From Omphiscola glabra (Eukaryota > Mollusca > Gastropoda > Lymnaeidae), in contig OZ024794.1 in NCBI GenBank assembly GCA_964017045.1, forward strand, positions 20,029,617 through 20,093,616: a stretch of 64,000 nt of DNA. Reading direction: 5' to 3'. The notes beneath the pieces are model-generated. The model ran no database searches. It saw only the letters and a program-made list of their open reading frames with translations, and was not told the origin of the DNA. Each line of letters opens with the position of its first letter. Position 1 is the first letter of the stretch. Both the position numbers and the translations under genes were made by a program. This document shows, piece by piece, positions 35,276-48,440 of this stretch.

Positions 35276-36160
35276 CATAATGTCACAGCCAGGTTCGACT
35301 TTTCGGGTATCTTTAAATCCAAAATATTTGGTTCAATCAGAGTTGGCTGGTTTGGAAAATCCAATCTTTTTATTCAAGGTTAATTTCTAGTTTTAAGACA
35401 ATATTATTTTACTCTCTTTTGGCCTCCGACCAAGGTCATAATATTTTTCCTCTCTTTTGACCTCATACCAAGGTTATATTATTTCTTCATAATAATACAT
35501 TAAAGAAAATCGGTTAGGACTTGTTGAGGAAAAAAATATCTTTTCATGGCTAAAACAGAGCAGAGTGGATAGTCAGCTTATCAACCGGAAGTAACAACAT
35601 CCCCAGGGGCGTCGCACGGCAGTAGAAAATATGCAATAGGAGTTTGCCCTTTCCCTAGATGAGCCATCTTTAAAGGTTGACGAGCCACCATCCAAGGTTG
35701 ACGAGCCATCATCCAAGGTTGACGAGCCATCATCCGAGGTTGATGGGCCATTCTCAAGAGTTGATGGGTCATCATACAAGGTTCACAAGCCATCATCCAA
35801 GGTTGACGAGTCTCATTCGGGTTTCATAGAGAACGGATCGTGTTGATTTATTTGTGTTGCTTGCATGCCAGAGTTTGTGCTCCAATTCACACGTTTTGTT
35901 TGGGACTTCCTGGTGTGGAAAAACGTGACTGCACAATCATCCAGTTGACCTTGTGAAGTATTCAATCCATTATTCGTTTTTAGGTATATTAAAAAGACTT
36001 GAGGTGCCGGCTCTTTCTCTACTGAAAAGGAAAATGTCGGGCGACAGGAAATTAGACAATCTCGATGAAAACATGATTTCAAAAGCTACAACCACCAAAG
36101 TTTGAATCTGGGAAGTAAGGACATTCTTGTAAGTAGTGAACCATCTGTGGAAGATGAACC
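35276..36160. repeat. Intergenic with a 21-bp repeat
   Basis: About seven units of caaggttgacgagccatcatc lie at 35665-35815. The rest shows no gene. Short open frames here have no recognisable domain. Confidence 0.6.
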
Positions 36161-36164
36161 TAAT

Positions 36165-36365
36165 AGACAGAGAGAGAGAGAGAGAGTGGAGAGAGAGAGA
36201 GCGTAGAGAGAGAGAGACAGAGGTGAGACAGCAATACAAAATAAAGTAAGAGAGAGACAGAGAGGCAGGTGTGAGAGAGAGACAAGAGAGAGAGAGGGAT
36301 GATAGAGAGAGAGAGAGAGACAGAGATAGAGAGAGAGAGACAGAAATAGAGAGAGAGACATGGGT
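36165..36365. repeat. (GA)n-rich tract
   Basis: Purine-only agagagag with gacag interruptions. Read on the - strand it gives a Ser/Leu-rich open frame that is an artefact. Confidence 0.85.
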
Positions 36366-36629
36366 GAAATGCAGAGGCGTAGAGAGGGGGTGCAGGGAGG
36401 TACATATGTCCCCGGGCTACAAGGTACAGGGTCGCCAATAGGAGCTATGCAACGTTACATTGTAATAAGTAAATTAGGTGTATTAAATGTGTCAAAATGG
36501 GACAGGCTCGTCTCAGCGATCTTGATATTCTTAGCGTTCTAAGAGGAACATTGGAAAAAACAAATTTTGATTGTGTAATTGACTAGACTGCAACAGTGTA
36601 ATCATGAAAAATAAATCTTGTGTAGACTA

Positions 36630-36830
36630 TATGTAAACCAGTCTACGACAGTGACTGAGTGGGTCATGTACTTAACCAGTCTACGACGGTGACTGAGTGG
36701 GTCATGTACTAAACCAGTCTACGACAGTGACTGAGTGGGTCATGTACAAAACCAGTCTACGACAGTGACTGAGTGGGTCATGTACTAAACCAGTCTACGA
36801 CAGTGACTGAGTGGGTCATGTACTTTTATT
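36630..36830. repeat. 38-bp minisatellite, five units
   Basis: The unit is aaccagtctacgacagtgac plus tgagtgggtcatgtacta. Highly uniform. Confidence 0.9.
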
Positions 36831-37164
36831 TCTATAAATGTGCCTCTTTAAATACAATCTTTTATTAAATTTAAATGTTTTCCTTATTCAATACAATAGA
36901 AATATGTGATTTTAAAAAAGGGGTGGGGACGCACCAATTTTATAATTCGTCCCCGGGTGCAAAATAGCATAGCTACGCTTTTGATGAAATATCAGGAGTT
37001 TTTTTACAGAAATCGTAAGGAAAATCGAAGGTTGATAATATCTTGTTGACTGTTATCCCGAGTTGAATGTCAATGTTTTATTCAGGTTTAGAAAACATCA
37101 AATAACATTCAGGAAACTGTCTCGGGATCTTGGCATGATCGCTATATAGATATATATATATACA

Positions 37165-38371
37165 TATATGTTTGAAAATAAGCCAAGCCCGATGCAGTCC
37201 TGGTGGGTATATGACAAAGAGAATCTTATCTTATCGTATCTGATAACTTTCAGAAAAGCTAATTTTGGAAGAAGATAATGAATGGTTACGTTACAGGTTT
37301 AACGAGGCGGAAGGGTGTCTTAGAATAAGCACACCCCAGCGTCCCTGATGACGTATAAAGAGCAACGTTTGATTTTTTCATTTTATCATATAAATGTAAC
37401 TTGAGTCACTATAATTCTCTAGTTTTGTAGAGTCTACCCATGTTGAATGCCGCCCTCTTAAAACTGTGTGTTTTCTTTGCATAGCTTTAGCTCAAAATGT
37501 ATTTTTCTTGAAAAAAATATGATTTTAAAAAACATATGTTCATGACAAGCTCACAATTAGATTAAATAACAATTCTTATTGACAAAAATAGAGCGTAAAT
37601 GGTGTTTTAAATTTTCAAACAGACCATGTGTTTCGTAGTTACTAGTCTTGAAGAAATGGGTTGCTAGTAGAAAAGCTGTACGTGGTCATTATAAATATCT
37701 ATATCTATGCATAGATATTTATAGTTATAGAACACAAACTCATTTTTTTGTTTAAAAGGAAACAAACTGCTTCCTGTGGCGTAAAGAAGAAGTGCGGGTG
37801 GGGCGGTCAGCCCCGGGAGGAACTTTTTATCTTTATATGGAGGGGCGGGATTTCGGCCAAATGCTGAGGTTGTTGTTTTTTTGGTAATCCTAGTTACGCC
37901 ACTTCCGTTGATATAAAAGTAACAGAACAATTAAAATGAAAAACATGAATCCAGCTTGTTCATAGTTGCAGTAGACGCTGGCGGGGTTTACATCGTGTTC
38001 TGTAGACGTCTTGTTAACATCGTGAGTCTCGTGCGTGAACTTTAGCTGAACCCACGTTTACAACACGATGGGTGTAGTTTCATTATAAATTGTCTACCTT
38101 GACTACATGAAAACAGTCTTTAGTCGAATTCTTTAGAACCTACGAGACAAGACGGGCCAAAGTAAATATACAATGCTTGACCCCTTTCTGGAAAAATCGC
38201 TATGAAAGACTATAAATAAGCTGAGAAAGACTATACATAAGCTGATCGACATAGGGAGCATCATGAGCTAGAGAGAGACTGCGAGACAAAGAGAGATACA
38301 GAGATTATTATAAGAGTTTGAAAGCGAGACTTACAGATTGAGATACTGTACGGACCGTAGATATTGTGCAT

Positions 38372-38417
<46 letters not shown>

Positions 38418-39061
38418 CCGTTCAACCTTGTACCTGTACCACTTCAGTGCTGTACTGTAGTGAATGGCCTTAGCTATATTCCATTCAATTTTATAATTTT
38501 TAAATTAACTTAATAAATTACTGTTTGTAATTAGCACTAGCTTGGGCATTGTTCTTTATTACTGTATTTAATTAACGGTGTCGTCCTTTGTTATGTACTG
38601 TTTCTCACGAACCATAGAGTCAAATAAAAGATTAAAATCTCAACACATAGCGTTACGTAGCATTCATATTAAAGATATAGAAACGATTTGAAATTATTGA
38701 AACGAATATTCTAAAATTAGTAGCACAATTCTAGTTCAACCGAAAGAATTTCAGCAACAATCAATGTCTTTGTATATGAATCAGAGACTAAACGAAAGTG
38801 ATTTTCTGATTTCGTCCAAAACCGAAACTGGGCCGAAAGTTAAAAATGAATTACGTCCGAAACTGAATCCGAAACCAAAAGCTTAACGAGACTTTAGGCC
38901 GGGACCTAAATATTTAGATCTTTTGAAATTTGTACACGCATACATTCTGCATTCCTTGTATAAAAATGATATCTTTTGAATGTTAAAAAATAAATTTCTA
39001 TTGAATACTATGGATTTTACCATTTTAATTTCAAAGTAATTTAAATTTCTTACAAATTTAT
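37165..39061 (+). other. Start of duplicated segment B (intron 3 homologue)
   Basis: Homology to copy A begins here (gtttgaaaataagcc matches 5173 in intron 3) and is better preserved against copy C (60485-61980). It includes a MITE (37771-37908) and (TG)n at 38375-38412. No exon 1-3 equivalents precede it. Confidence 0.75.
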
Positions 39062-39075
39062 TTTAAAGTAGTATG

Positions 39076-40417
39076 TATGTATGGCATCTTTCCGTCTACG
39101 AGAGACGATATATTATCTTGTCTGATTGCAGCTCTTGGTGTGACTAGTGAGACCGATCCTCGAGTGGCAGTCTCTTTTGCATGTCCCACACACGAATGCG
39201 GTGGAGCAGTGTTTTCTGGCCTTTCTCTGCGCTCTCTTTGCAGCTGCTTCCGCCCTGTAGAGCTCCTCGGCACGTAGTGATCCTGCCTTCACGATACCCC
39301 GCCATGTGGATCGATCCTCCGCCAGGTCCTCCCAATTTGAGATGTTGATGTTGGCTGCCTTCATGTCTCTTTTGCATATGTCTAAGTATCTGAGACGAGG
39401 CCGTCCAACTGACCTTTTCCCTGTCGCCAGCTCGCTGTACAGCACGTCCTTAGGTATGCGACCAGGTTGCATTCGCTTGACGTGCAGCAGTCAGCGGAGG
39501 CGTCTTTGGATTTAAATGGCTGGGACGCTGCACATATTTGTTTGAGACAGGACATCCGTGTTGGGGACTTTGTCTTGCCATTTGATGTCAAGGATGCGGC
39601 GCAGGCATCTGAAGTGGAAGCCATTGAGCCTTTTTTCGTGCCTGGTATATGTGGTCCAAGACTCGCATCCATAGAGGAGTGCGCTCAGTACGCAGGCCTG
39701 GTATACCTGCAGCTTAGTTCTTGTTGTGAGTTTGGCATTGGACCAGACTCTTTTCTTCAGTCTCGCCATGACAGTTGCGGCCTTCCCTATCCCACCACTT
39801 ATCTCATCCTCCATTGAGAGGGTGCTCGAAATGTTCGACCCTAGATATGTGAATCTGTCAACAGCATCCAAGTCGCAGTCGTCGATGGAGATAGTGGGGA
39901 GAGAGTCAGCGTCCTGAGCCATAATGTTGGTTTTCTTTAAGCTGATGGTCAGGCCAAACTCTTTGCAGGCAGCGGATAAACTGGATACAAGTCTCTGCAG
40001 GCCGTCTGCTGAGTGAGATACTAAAGCGGCTTCATCTGCAAATAAGACCTTTCTTATTTTGGTCTTAGCTCTAAGGCGCGCAATGTTGAATAATCTCCCG
40101 TCAGCTCTAGTGTGGATGTACATCCCCTCGCTGTTGTTCTGGAAGGCATACTGGAGTAAGATGGAGAAGAAGATTGCAAATAAAGTAGGAGCCAGCACGC
40201 AGCCTTGCACCACTACTTACTGGAAAAGCTTCTGAGGTGGCGCCGCCATAGCACACTGTGCCCTGCATGTTATCGTGGAACTGCTCGATGATGTTAAGCA
40301 GAAGTGCATGGCAGCCTATTTTTTTTTTAGGATCTGGAACAGGCCGCTTCTGCTGACAAGATCAAAAGCTTTAGTGAGGTCGACAAACGCGATGTATAGA
40401 GGCATATAGAGCATATA
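39076..40417 (-). mobile_element. 5'-truncated, decayed non-LTR retrotransposon
   Basis: Flanked by tttaaagtagtatg at 39062-39075 and 40418-40431, a 14-bp target duplication. Copy C has the intact site near 61980. Read on the - strand it encodes the rear part of a reverse transcriptase: FVDLTKAFD (motif A), VQGCVLAPTLF (motif B), KVLFADEAAL (motif C), RFTYLGS, then a C-terminal region with VGRPRLRYLD and a CxxC-type finger (FVCGTCKRDC). Motif C has Glu in place of the second Asp. A frame change occurs near 39480-39512. The 3' tail is catacatacata. Inactive. Confidence 0.9.
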
Positions 40418-41000
40418 TTTAAAGTAGTATGGTAAGATAAAACTGGGACGGTTTTGGGGGACGGGGGGACGGACAAATTTCATGCAAAATAAATCCTTGA
40501 GAGCTCTTTCCTTTATAATATAATTACACCTCTACCGAGACATAATATATCAACAATAATTATTGTGCTCTAAATGAGCCAACTGTCACCTACATATCTG
40601 TCACCTACATATCTGTCAATAAGTTATTAAGGCTATAAAAATATCACCACAATGTTTTGCGGTTATCGTCACAATAATGCTTTGTGTTTTCATAAATAGC
40701 ATGCAAATATCGCTGTATTAATATTTAGCCTAGTACCAACTCACTAGTCTTTCCTTGCAGGAGACGTAATTATTTCGATATTTATGATATGTCAACATGA
40801 ATAACACAAATGAATAAATTAAATAAACCTTGGGTCCCAAATTTTATTTTTGAAAAAATTAAAACAAAACAAAAATATTTAAATATTACAATTTCATTAG
40901 TTACTATTCCATGAGTTTTTCTTCCTCAAAATTATTTACATTTGACTAGGCTTAATTAATATGTAATGTTTGAAAAAAAAAAAGGACAAGTAGGTCATCA

Positions 41001-43934
41001 TGTATGGAACGTAAGGACAATGTTCGAAAATGGAAAAACTGTCCAAGTTGCTGCTGAAATGCAGAGATACAAACTAGCCATCTTAGGAATAAGTGAGTCT
41101 CGATGGATAGGCTCAGGTCAGATAAAGCTCAGCACAGGGGAACTGCTGCTATACTCAGGCAACGAAGATGAAAATGCGGCTCACAGCCAAGGAGTGGCCC
41201 TCATGCTTTACAGAAATGCCCAGAACGCACTTATAGGGTGGGAAGCTCACGGCTCCCGTTTAATCATTGCAAGATTTAAGGCCAAAAAACGAAAAGTCAA
41301 TATGGACATCTTACAGGTATATGCTCCGACCAACGATAGTAAAGAAGAGGACAAAGAGGACTTCTATAACAGACTGCGAACCCTTGTCCAAAAGTGTCCT
41401 AAGAGCAATGTGGTTATACTCATGGGTGACCTAAAGGCGAAAATAGGCAGCAACAATAAAGGCTATGAAGAATTCATGGGGACACAGGGCATGGGAGAGA
41501 TGAATGAAAATGGTGAAAGACTATCAGATCTATGTGCTACAAATGGACTGGTCATTGGAGGAAGCCTCTTCATGCATAGAAATATCCATAAAGCGACATG
41601 GATATCACCAGATATGTCAACGGCTAATCAAATTGACAATTTCTGTATCTGCAATAATTTTAGACGATCTCTCCAAGATGTTAGGTAAAAAGAGGGGCAG
41701 ATGTGGCCTCAGACCATCATATACTGATTGCCAAATAAAGGCTTAAACTGAAAAAAAACTGGACAAGCGAGGGAAGCAAGCGCCAACGTTTTAACACCTA
41801 TCTTTTGAAAGACGAATCCAAACTAAAGGAATTTAAAATTACTATCTTCAACGAGTTCCAGATCCTACAAGAACTAGGCAACGAGGAAACAATTGACCAA
41901 AATTGGAAAGCCATCAAAGAGATATTCACGACTACCTGCGAAGAAGTGTTGGGTCCTAGGCAACAAACGCATAAAGAATGGATTTCTGCTGAAACCAAGG
42001 AAAAAATCCAATATAGGAAAAAGAAGAAGGCAAATCTAAACAACAGCCGCACCAGAACCGAAAATGCCAGAGCATCAACATAATACTCAGAAGCAAATAA
42101 AGAAGTTAAACGTAATATAAAGACAGATAAAAAGAACTACATTGAAGGATTAGCAAGTGAATCAGAAGAGGCAGCGTACCATGGAAACACAAGAGAATTA
42201 TTCAGTACAATCAAAAAGTTATCTGGAAAGTTTAACAATCCAGAGAGACCAGTTAAAACTAAAGATGGGAAATCAATACCCGATGAAGAGGGTCAGAAAA
42301 AAAGATGGAAAGAGCATTTTGAGGAACTCCTCAACCGGCCAGCCCCACAACACACACTCAACATAGAGCCAGCGGAACAAGATCTAGAAATAGATTGCAG
42401 CATACCCACAAAACAAAAGATATGCAGAGCAATTAAACAACTAAAGAAAGGCAAGGCGGCAGGTCCAGACTGAATACCAGCAGAAGCCTTGATAGCAGAC
42501 ATTACGACCAGCACTGAAATGCTACACACACTATTCAAGAAAATATGGGAGGAAGAACAGATACCGATTGAGTGGAAAGAAGGACACCTCATTAAGCTCC
42601 CGAAGAATGGAGACCTTAGTTCTTGTTCTAACTATAGAGAAATAACCCTGCTGTCCATCCCCAGCAAAGTATTCAACAGGATGCTGCTAAACAGAATGAG
42701 GGAGGCAATAGATACCAATCTTAGGGACCAACAAGCAGGTTTCAGAAAAGACAGATCATGCACAGATCAGATTGCCACACTGAGAATTATTGTAGAACAA
42801 TCCCTGGAGTGGAACTCGCCACTATACATTAACTTTATTGACTATGAGAAGGCTTTTGATAGTGTAGACAGACAGACTCTGTGGAAGCTGCTAAGACACT
42901 ACGGGGTACCACAAAAACTGACAGACATAATTAAGGCTTCTTACGAAGGATTGTCGTGCAGAATTGTGCATGGCAAACAAACAACTGCGGCTTTTGGGGC
43001 AAAGACCGGTGCCAGACAGGGGTGTCTGCTCTCACCCTTCTTATTCCTGCTGACCATTGATTGGATTATGAAAATGTCTACAGAGCAGAGAAATGGTATC
43101 CAGTGGACACTATGGAAACAGCTTGATGATTTTGATTTTGCGGATGATCTGGCCCTAATTATCACACACACAGCAACAGATGCAAGAGAAAACCAATTAT
43201 GTCGCACAATACTCTGCTTGCATCGGCAAAAATAGCCATAGAGGAAAAAGCAAAGTCCTTAAAATAAATACATCAAGCAACACACCTATAGCATTGGAAG
43301 GGACAAACCTTGAGGAGGTGGATAGCTTTACATACCTCGGCAGCATCATTGATATACAAGGAGGGACAGACGCTGACATAAGAGTGAGCATTGGCAAGGC
43401 AAGAGCTGCATTTAACCAGCTAAAAAAACGTCTGGAGCTGCAGCAACGTGACCCTCCAGACCAAGATCAGGATATTCAACACCACAGTGAAACTTGTCTT
43501 GCCTTATGGAGCTGAAACATTGCGAACAACATCAGCTGTTTCAAAAAAGTTACAGACATTTATCAACTCATGTCTCTGAACGATTCTACGAATCCGCTGG
43601 CCCAATGTCGTCACCAACGAGGATCTCTGAAGGCGCACACAACAAGAACCAGTTGAAGATTTAGTCTGCCAGCGCAGATGGAGATGGATTGGTCAAACCC
43701 ACAGAAATTCCACATCAAGTATCACGAGGCAAGCCCTCACTTGGAACCCCCAGGGAAAGAGAAAAAGAGGTCGACCCAAAATGACTTGGAGAAGGGAGCT
43801 GGAGGCAGACACCAAAAAGAGTGGGCACAAATGGGGACAGCTGGAGAGACTTGCCCAAGACCGGGATGCCTGGTGAGCCTTTGTTTGTGGCCTATGCCCA
43901 AGACGGGACGAAAGGCGATGATGATGATGATGAG
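41001..43934 (+). mobile_element. Decayed non-LTR retrotransposon with endonuclease and reverse transcriptase
   Basis: Begins inside the endonuclease domain (WNVRTM) and ends in (GAT)n. Endonuclease motifs: ISESRW, QVYAPTND, GDLKAKIG (normally GDFNAKIG, so the catalytic Asn is Lys) and ASDHH. Reverse transcriptase motifs: YREITLLSIPSKV, QAGFRKDRS, DYEKAFDSVDR, GARQGCLLSPFLF and FADDLAL, with the FADD catalytic pair kept. The C-terminus has [18 protein letters not shown]. Broken by a frameshift near 41683, stops near 41735, 42081 and 42472, and a frameshift near 43185-43235. Clade is not assigned. Copy C lacks it: the flanks ggtcatcatg and ttttgcagag lie 13 bases apart near 62900. Confidence 0.9.
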
Positions 43935-44381
43935 TTTTGCAGAGTATTAGTCATATAACAGACGATAACAGCAAGATGTCCAGCAAAAAGGAATATTGGA
44001 TTGCTGGACTAGATATAGAATGACAGTCTGTTTTCTGGTAATGACCGAAAAACTCAATCACTTTCGGCCGAAACCGAAATTAAACCGAAAGTTAACTTTT
44101 CTGTTTCGTTCGAAACCTTAACTATGCTGAAAGTGATCAAATGGCGACTTTAGGCGCCGAAACGGAAACCGAAATTCGGTTGGTCTCTAATCGGAATCAA
44201 ATCAATACATTAGGAGACTCCCACTTAAGACCAAATTTTAACGTAAAATGAACCACACAAAACATGACTCATTAATATGTTATTAACTACTTTTCTATAA
44301 ATAATGGACAACTTTTTCTTTCACTCATTTATTTCTTGACTCAATATATTTATATTTTTAGCTATTTATCTTCAATTACAG
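43935..44381 (+). other. Intron 3 homologue of B after the LINE
   Basis: Collinear with 62917-63441 of copy C. Contains imperfect repeats of ccgaaa and gaaaccgaaa type, also near 38800 and 61680. No exon. Confidence 0.55.
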
Positions 44382-44503
44382 ATTCTGTACAAACACATGT
44401 AACACAGGATATCGTTTTCTTCACATTTCTGAGGCCGACATCATATACATCTGTGACGTAAGCGCTGGGTTTTATGACAAAATTGAACCCGACCAATGTG
44501 TCC
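44382..44503 (+). pseudogene. Copy B exon-4 remnant, CCP1 second half
   Basis: Intact splice sites (acag and gtaag) and open frame: FCTNTCNTGYRF, YICDVSAGFYD, DQC. Closer to copy C than to A (shared NTGYRFLH and IIYICDVSAGFYDK). Confidence 0.85.
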
Positions 44504-45350
44504 GTAAGTAATGCAATAATAAAATTTGGACTTTTATATTTTTAGCAAGCTGTTATTAAGGCTAGTTAAAGTCAACAAGAATTTAGACCCGGCAAAGGGG
44601 GTAACAAAGGAAAGGGGGTAACATAGGGAATGGGTAACGAAGGAAAGGGGACAAAAAAGGATGGGGGTAAGGAACGATAGGGGTTGTTCAATGCAAATTC
44701 TTAAAATCTCGGTTTTGTTTTGAAGATCCAGAATCTAACTATATTTTAAAATTAGCTGGTCAAAAATGGTTTTACTTTTTAATGGGTTAAACATATTCAC
44801 GATTTCATGTAAACAATGTTTGAAGTTACGGTATGTTAATTTTGTTAACTGCCCATTCATGGTATTGTTAATAATAATGAAAGTGTGGAAAACATTATCT
44901 GTGCTAAGCGAACAAGATAATTTTTGGCAGATTTACTCTTACAATGTTTACCTCCCATCTATGATTACTGATATGTATCGAAACACTTCACTGTTAAATT
45001 AGTTATCTTCTTAAAGGTCAGCCTTGTAGGGGCTAGAGTTGTGTTTTATTTCTTCTGTGACTGTTTTCTTAGTAACGCACCCAATCCCTAGACAGCATGC
45101 CGTCACAGTGGTTGCTCGACCGCAGCCAGTAATATTCGTTCAAAGCCAACCAGATCACGTTAGAGCAAACCACTACTCTTCCAAAATTAGTCATGAATCG
45201 TTCAATATAATCAAAGCCTAACAAGGCCCTTTGAATCGTCGAAAGCTAAACAATTTGTGCCAAAAAATGGTTCAAATTTGTAAACACAAGTCACTTAATT
45301 ACGCCACTGTGGAAGTTTGTCAAGTCTTTAAAAATGGTATCTACATAACG
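44504..45350 (+). other. B intron 4 homologue, proximal part
   Basis: Collinear with 6566-8310 of A. The 21-bp and 34-bp arrays of A are each reduced here to about one unit or none. Confidence 0.6.
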
Positions 45351-45840
45351 TGTTGCCCCGTCCAAAGTCAACTGAGACATGTCAATCTCCAATGTTACCC
45401 GGTCCCAAGTCAACCACGACCAGTCCATCGCCAATGTTGCCTCGTCCCAAGTCAACCAAGACAAGTCCATCGCCAATTTTGCACGGTCCCAAGTCAACCT
45501 AGACACGTCCATCGCCAATGTTGCCCCGTCCCAAGTCAACCGAGACAAGTCCATCGCCAGTTCTTCCCCACCCCAAGACAACTGAGACAAGTCCATCGCC
45601 AATGTTGCCCCGTCCCAAGTCAACCGAGACAAGTCCATCGCCAATGTTGCCCCGTCCCAAGTCAAAGGAGACAAGTCCATCGCCAGTGTTTTTCCACCCA
45701 AGACAACCGAGACCCACCTAAAGCCAGTGATTCCCAGTCCCACGTCAACTGAGACAAGTCCATTGCCAATGTTGCCCCACCCAAGACAACTGAGACCCAT
45801 CTATCGCCAGTGAAGCCCAGGCCAAAGTCAACACCGAGCC
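45351..45840. repeat. 42-bp minisatellite, about 11 units, in copy B
   Basis: The unit is gttgccccgtcccaagtcaa plus ccgagacaagtccatcgccaat. Only about three units are in A (9000-9140). Open frames on both strands follow from the 42-bp period. Confidence 0.9.
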
Positions 45841-47226
45841 TCTCCCCGTGAAGGCTCATCAAAAGCCTTAGATCGGTTCCAAGGCCAAGACGAATTTTAT
45901 TTATTTGTTGATTGAACTTTATTCATTAATTTTAAACATCAACTTGTTCAAGGATAATTGCTTATATGTAATGACGTTTAATAACCCATTTATAACTTGA
46001 AGCATGCTGTTGGCTATCCTTATAAGGAAATGTGTGTAACAAACTATGGTGATACCTTAAAAAGTTCTGCTTGATATCTGACAGTCGGAAACGGTTAAAA
46101 TTATATTTTGATGTTATATTGCTGAAATGAGAAGTGGGACAAACCACTTGGGTTTAGATGAAAACATGACCGATATTGGGTATTAGAGGAAAAAGCCGTG
46201 CCTGAGACTGGAAGAAAGCGAGAAAACGAAGCTGCGCTTAAAAGGATCCAACAAGACTGTTATATTCTGTGTGTTGAACTAATTCGAGCCGTGGCATGCA
46301 GCCATACCCTCCTATGTTTTGTCACTGACGTTACCAATTAGCTATGACACACCTTTACCCCACTAACATGATTGAGAACGTCTCTTTCCAGAAAGTTCTA
46401 TATTGTAGCACATTTAAGGAGAAATACTCTATGGCGATTGAATTTATAGACGTACTGTTGTGGAGAGTTCTTTCTCCCTCACTATACATATGACGGTCGA
46501 CTGTGACAGGTGTACCTTTACGAGACTTACCAGACTGCAGAAACCCTACAATATATACTAGATTTATTCCTCTGAGTGTGTGGATTAATATTTGTAAGTT
46601 TTTTTTTGTATTTTCACTTGATGTGCTTTACGATAATATAGTTTGTCTGTTTGTATCTTTTTTTTAAATTTCTGTATATTTGATTTTACATTTTTACAAT
46701 AATAGTACAATAGTATCTATTATTTTAAAATATCACTTGCTTTGGCTTCGTTTTTCTTTATTTACTGATTTCCAGACCTTTGTTACGAATAGTTCATCTA
46801 ACGAGCCAAATCTTAATTACAACAGCTTAAATGTGTTAAACTTATTGATAGTACGTAACAAACATATTTTTAATTAAGGAAGTCATTCGTATAAAATACC
46901 TGAATAAACAGTACGGAAAATATGTTGGATAAGTATTTTCCTAATGGGATCGTTGTCAATAAACACTGTTAGTGATAACACTGTAGCAATTCAGAGATTG
47001 AACAAGGATGCAGTTATCCCAACGTTTAGCATTTCGAGATTAAGCAGGGACGCTCTTTTCCTGATGTTAAGCGGAATGTTAAATATTTGTGTCCTAATAT
47101 AGTCACACCCACTTTGATAGTTAACCCCACTTGGATAAGTTAGCCTGTCATTGTGTCCACTATTGATCTTAAGTTCAATAAACATTTTGTTAATGATTAT
47201 ATAATCAATGGTGTTTCTGTTATCCG
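45841..47226 (+). other. B intron 4 homologue, distal part
   Basis: AT-rich. Contains a stretch near 46140-46500 not found in A. No gene is seen. Confidence 0.5.
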
Positions 47227-47322
47227 CTTCCTGTAATCCTGCGTGCTTGAATGGTGGTCAGTGTGTAGCACCCAACACATGCATGTGTGAACCGCCATAT
47301 TATAAGGAACAATGTCTGCACT
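47227..47322 (+). pseudogene. Copy B EGF1 remnant, acceptor lost
   Basis: Open EGF frame (NGGQC, NTCMC, YYKEQC), nearly identical to A. The acceptor reads tatccg instead of taccag. Skipping it would keep the frame because the exon is symmetrical. Confidence 0.85.
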
Positions 47323-47966
47323 GTGAGTTTTATTATATTGTGTTTACATTTGCTTATGTCTACCTTCGAGGTAGAAATCATAAGTAATTTGTAAATGTTA
47401 AACAGATGTACTTTAGCTGATGGAAGATAAGAGCCCTCTGTTGGTGCAGCATTCTGGAAGCTACTTCGTCTAGTTTGTCTAATTTCGAAAAGAACATATC
47501 TTAAAATTCTTACCGTCTCATACAATTTCTTACCTTTCTGCAATAATTGTGGCGACCAATTGTGTTTGGTCGAAAATGTATTTGAGACTAATTTTATACC
47601 CACTAAAAATTCAAACAAAGTTCGCGTTAACAATAGATGATTTGGTAGTATGGAGACTGGGTACTGACCATCAAACTGTCTAAGACCCTGATTCAAGGTC
47701 CATAATCTAATAGTCATTCGGTATTTAAATATTTTTTCATTAAATTTTTGCTTAATGTATATATACGTATATATAGTTAGATATAGAAATATATAGATAT
47801 ACATATATTGATATATATATATATATATAAATGGCTCTGATTGCATATAAGTTTTTATATATCTGCCTTAGTATTAATGGCAATTCATAAGGCCACCAAT
47901 GTTATGAAGATATACAATTAACCAAGAACCATTTTTTCTTAGATTTTTTAAACGTTTTATTTTCAG
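47323..47966 (+). other. B intron 5 homologue
   Basis: Collinear with 10803-11471 of A, with only the right arm of the palindrome (47828-47884) and an (AT)n tract. An open frame on the - strand is not conserved in A. Confidence 0.55.
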
Positions 47967-48164
47967 CTCGGCAAACCTGCACTTCTTCTGTTACACCAAG
48001 GTTTGGAAGTTTTGTTTGTACGCCGGATGTTAGTGGCATGAAAGAGTGTATACCCAAATGTCTACCAACATTCATTTTTGAGACAGCGGCCCCTGAAAAA
48101 TATGTTTGTAGTAAAGATGGCACGTGGACCCCTGACATAAACAAAGTTCCTGATGGTATCCAAG
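47967..48164 (+). pseudogene. Copy B CCP2 remnant, last cysteine lost
   Basis: Open frame with intact acceptor. The sixth cysteine codon TGT is GGT (PDG in place of PDC), so the final disulphide cannot form. The donor has weakened from gtcagt to gtctgt. Confidence 0.86.
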
Positions 48165-48264
48165 GTCTGTAATCGACTCAATGACTATACGGGAAATCCC
48201 GTTATATTCGCACAATAAATAAGGTTTCCAGGTTGGTTAACTTTGGCAAAACAATCTGTAAACA

Positions 48265-48440
48265 ATGTAGCACACAGTGTAGGGTAAAGCCGTAGCACAC
48301 AGTGTAGGGTAAAGCCGTAAAACACAGTGTAGGGTAAAACCATAGCACACAGTGTGGGGTAAAGCCGTAGGACACGGTGTAGGGTAAAGTCATATCACAC
48401 AGTATAAGGTAAAACCATAGCACACGGGGTAGGATAAAGC
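48265..48440. repeat. 25-bp minisatellite, about seven units, in B
   Basis: Same unit as 11745-12175 in A, with fewer copies. Confidence 0.85.

Noticed and set aside
40966..41000. ATG at 40966 as the start of the LINE endonuclease frame
   Set aside because: This part is intron sequence also found in copy C near 62870; the LINE itself begins near 41001, so the start is accidental.
47220..47846. 208-codon frame on the - strand of B
   Set aside because: Antisense to the EGF1 remnant and AT microsatellite; broken in the collinear A sequence.
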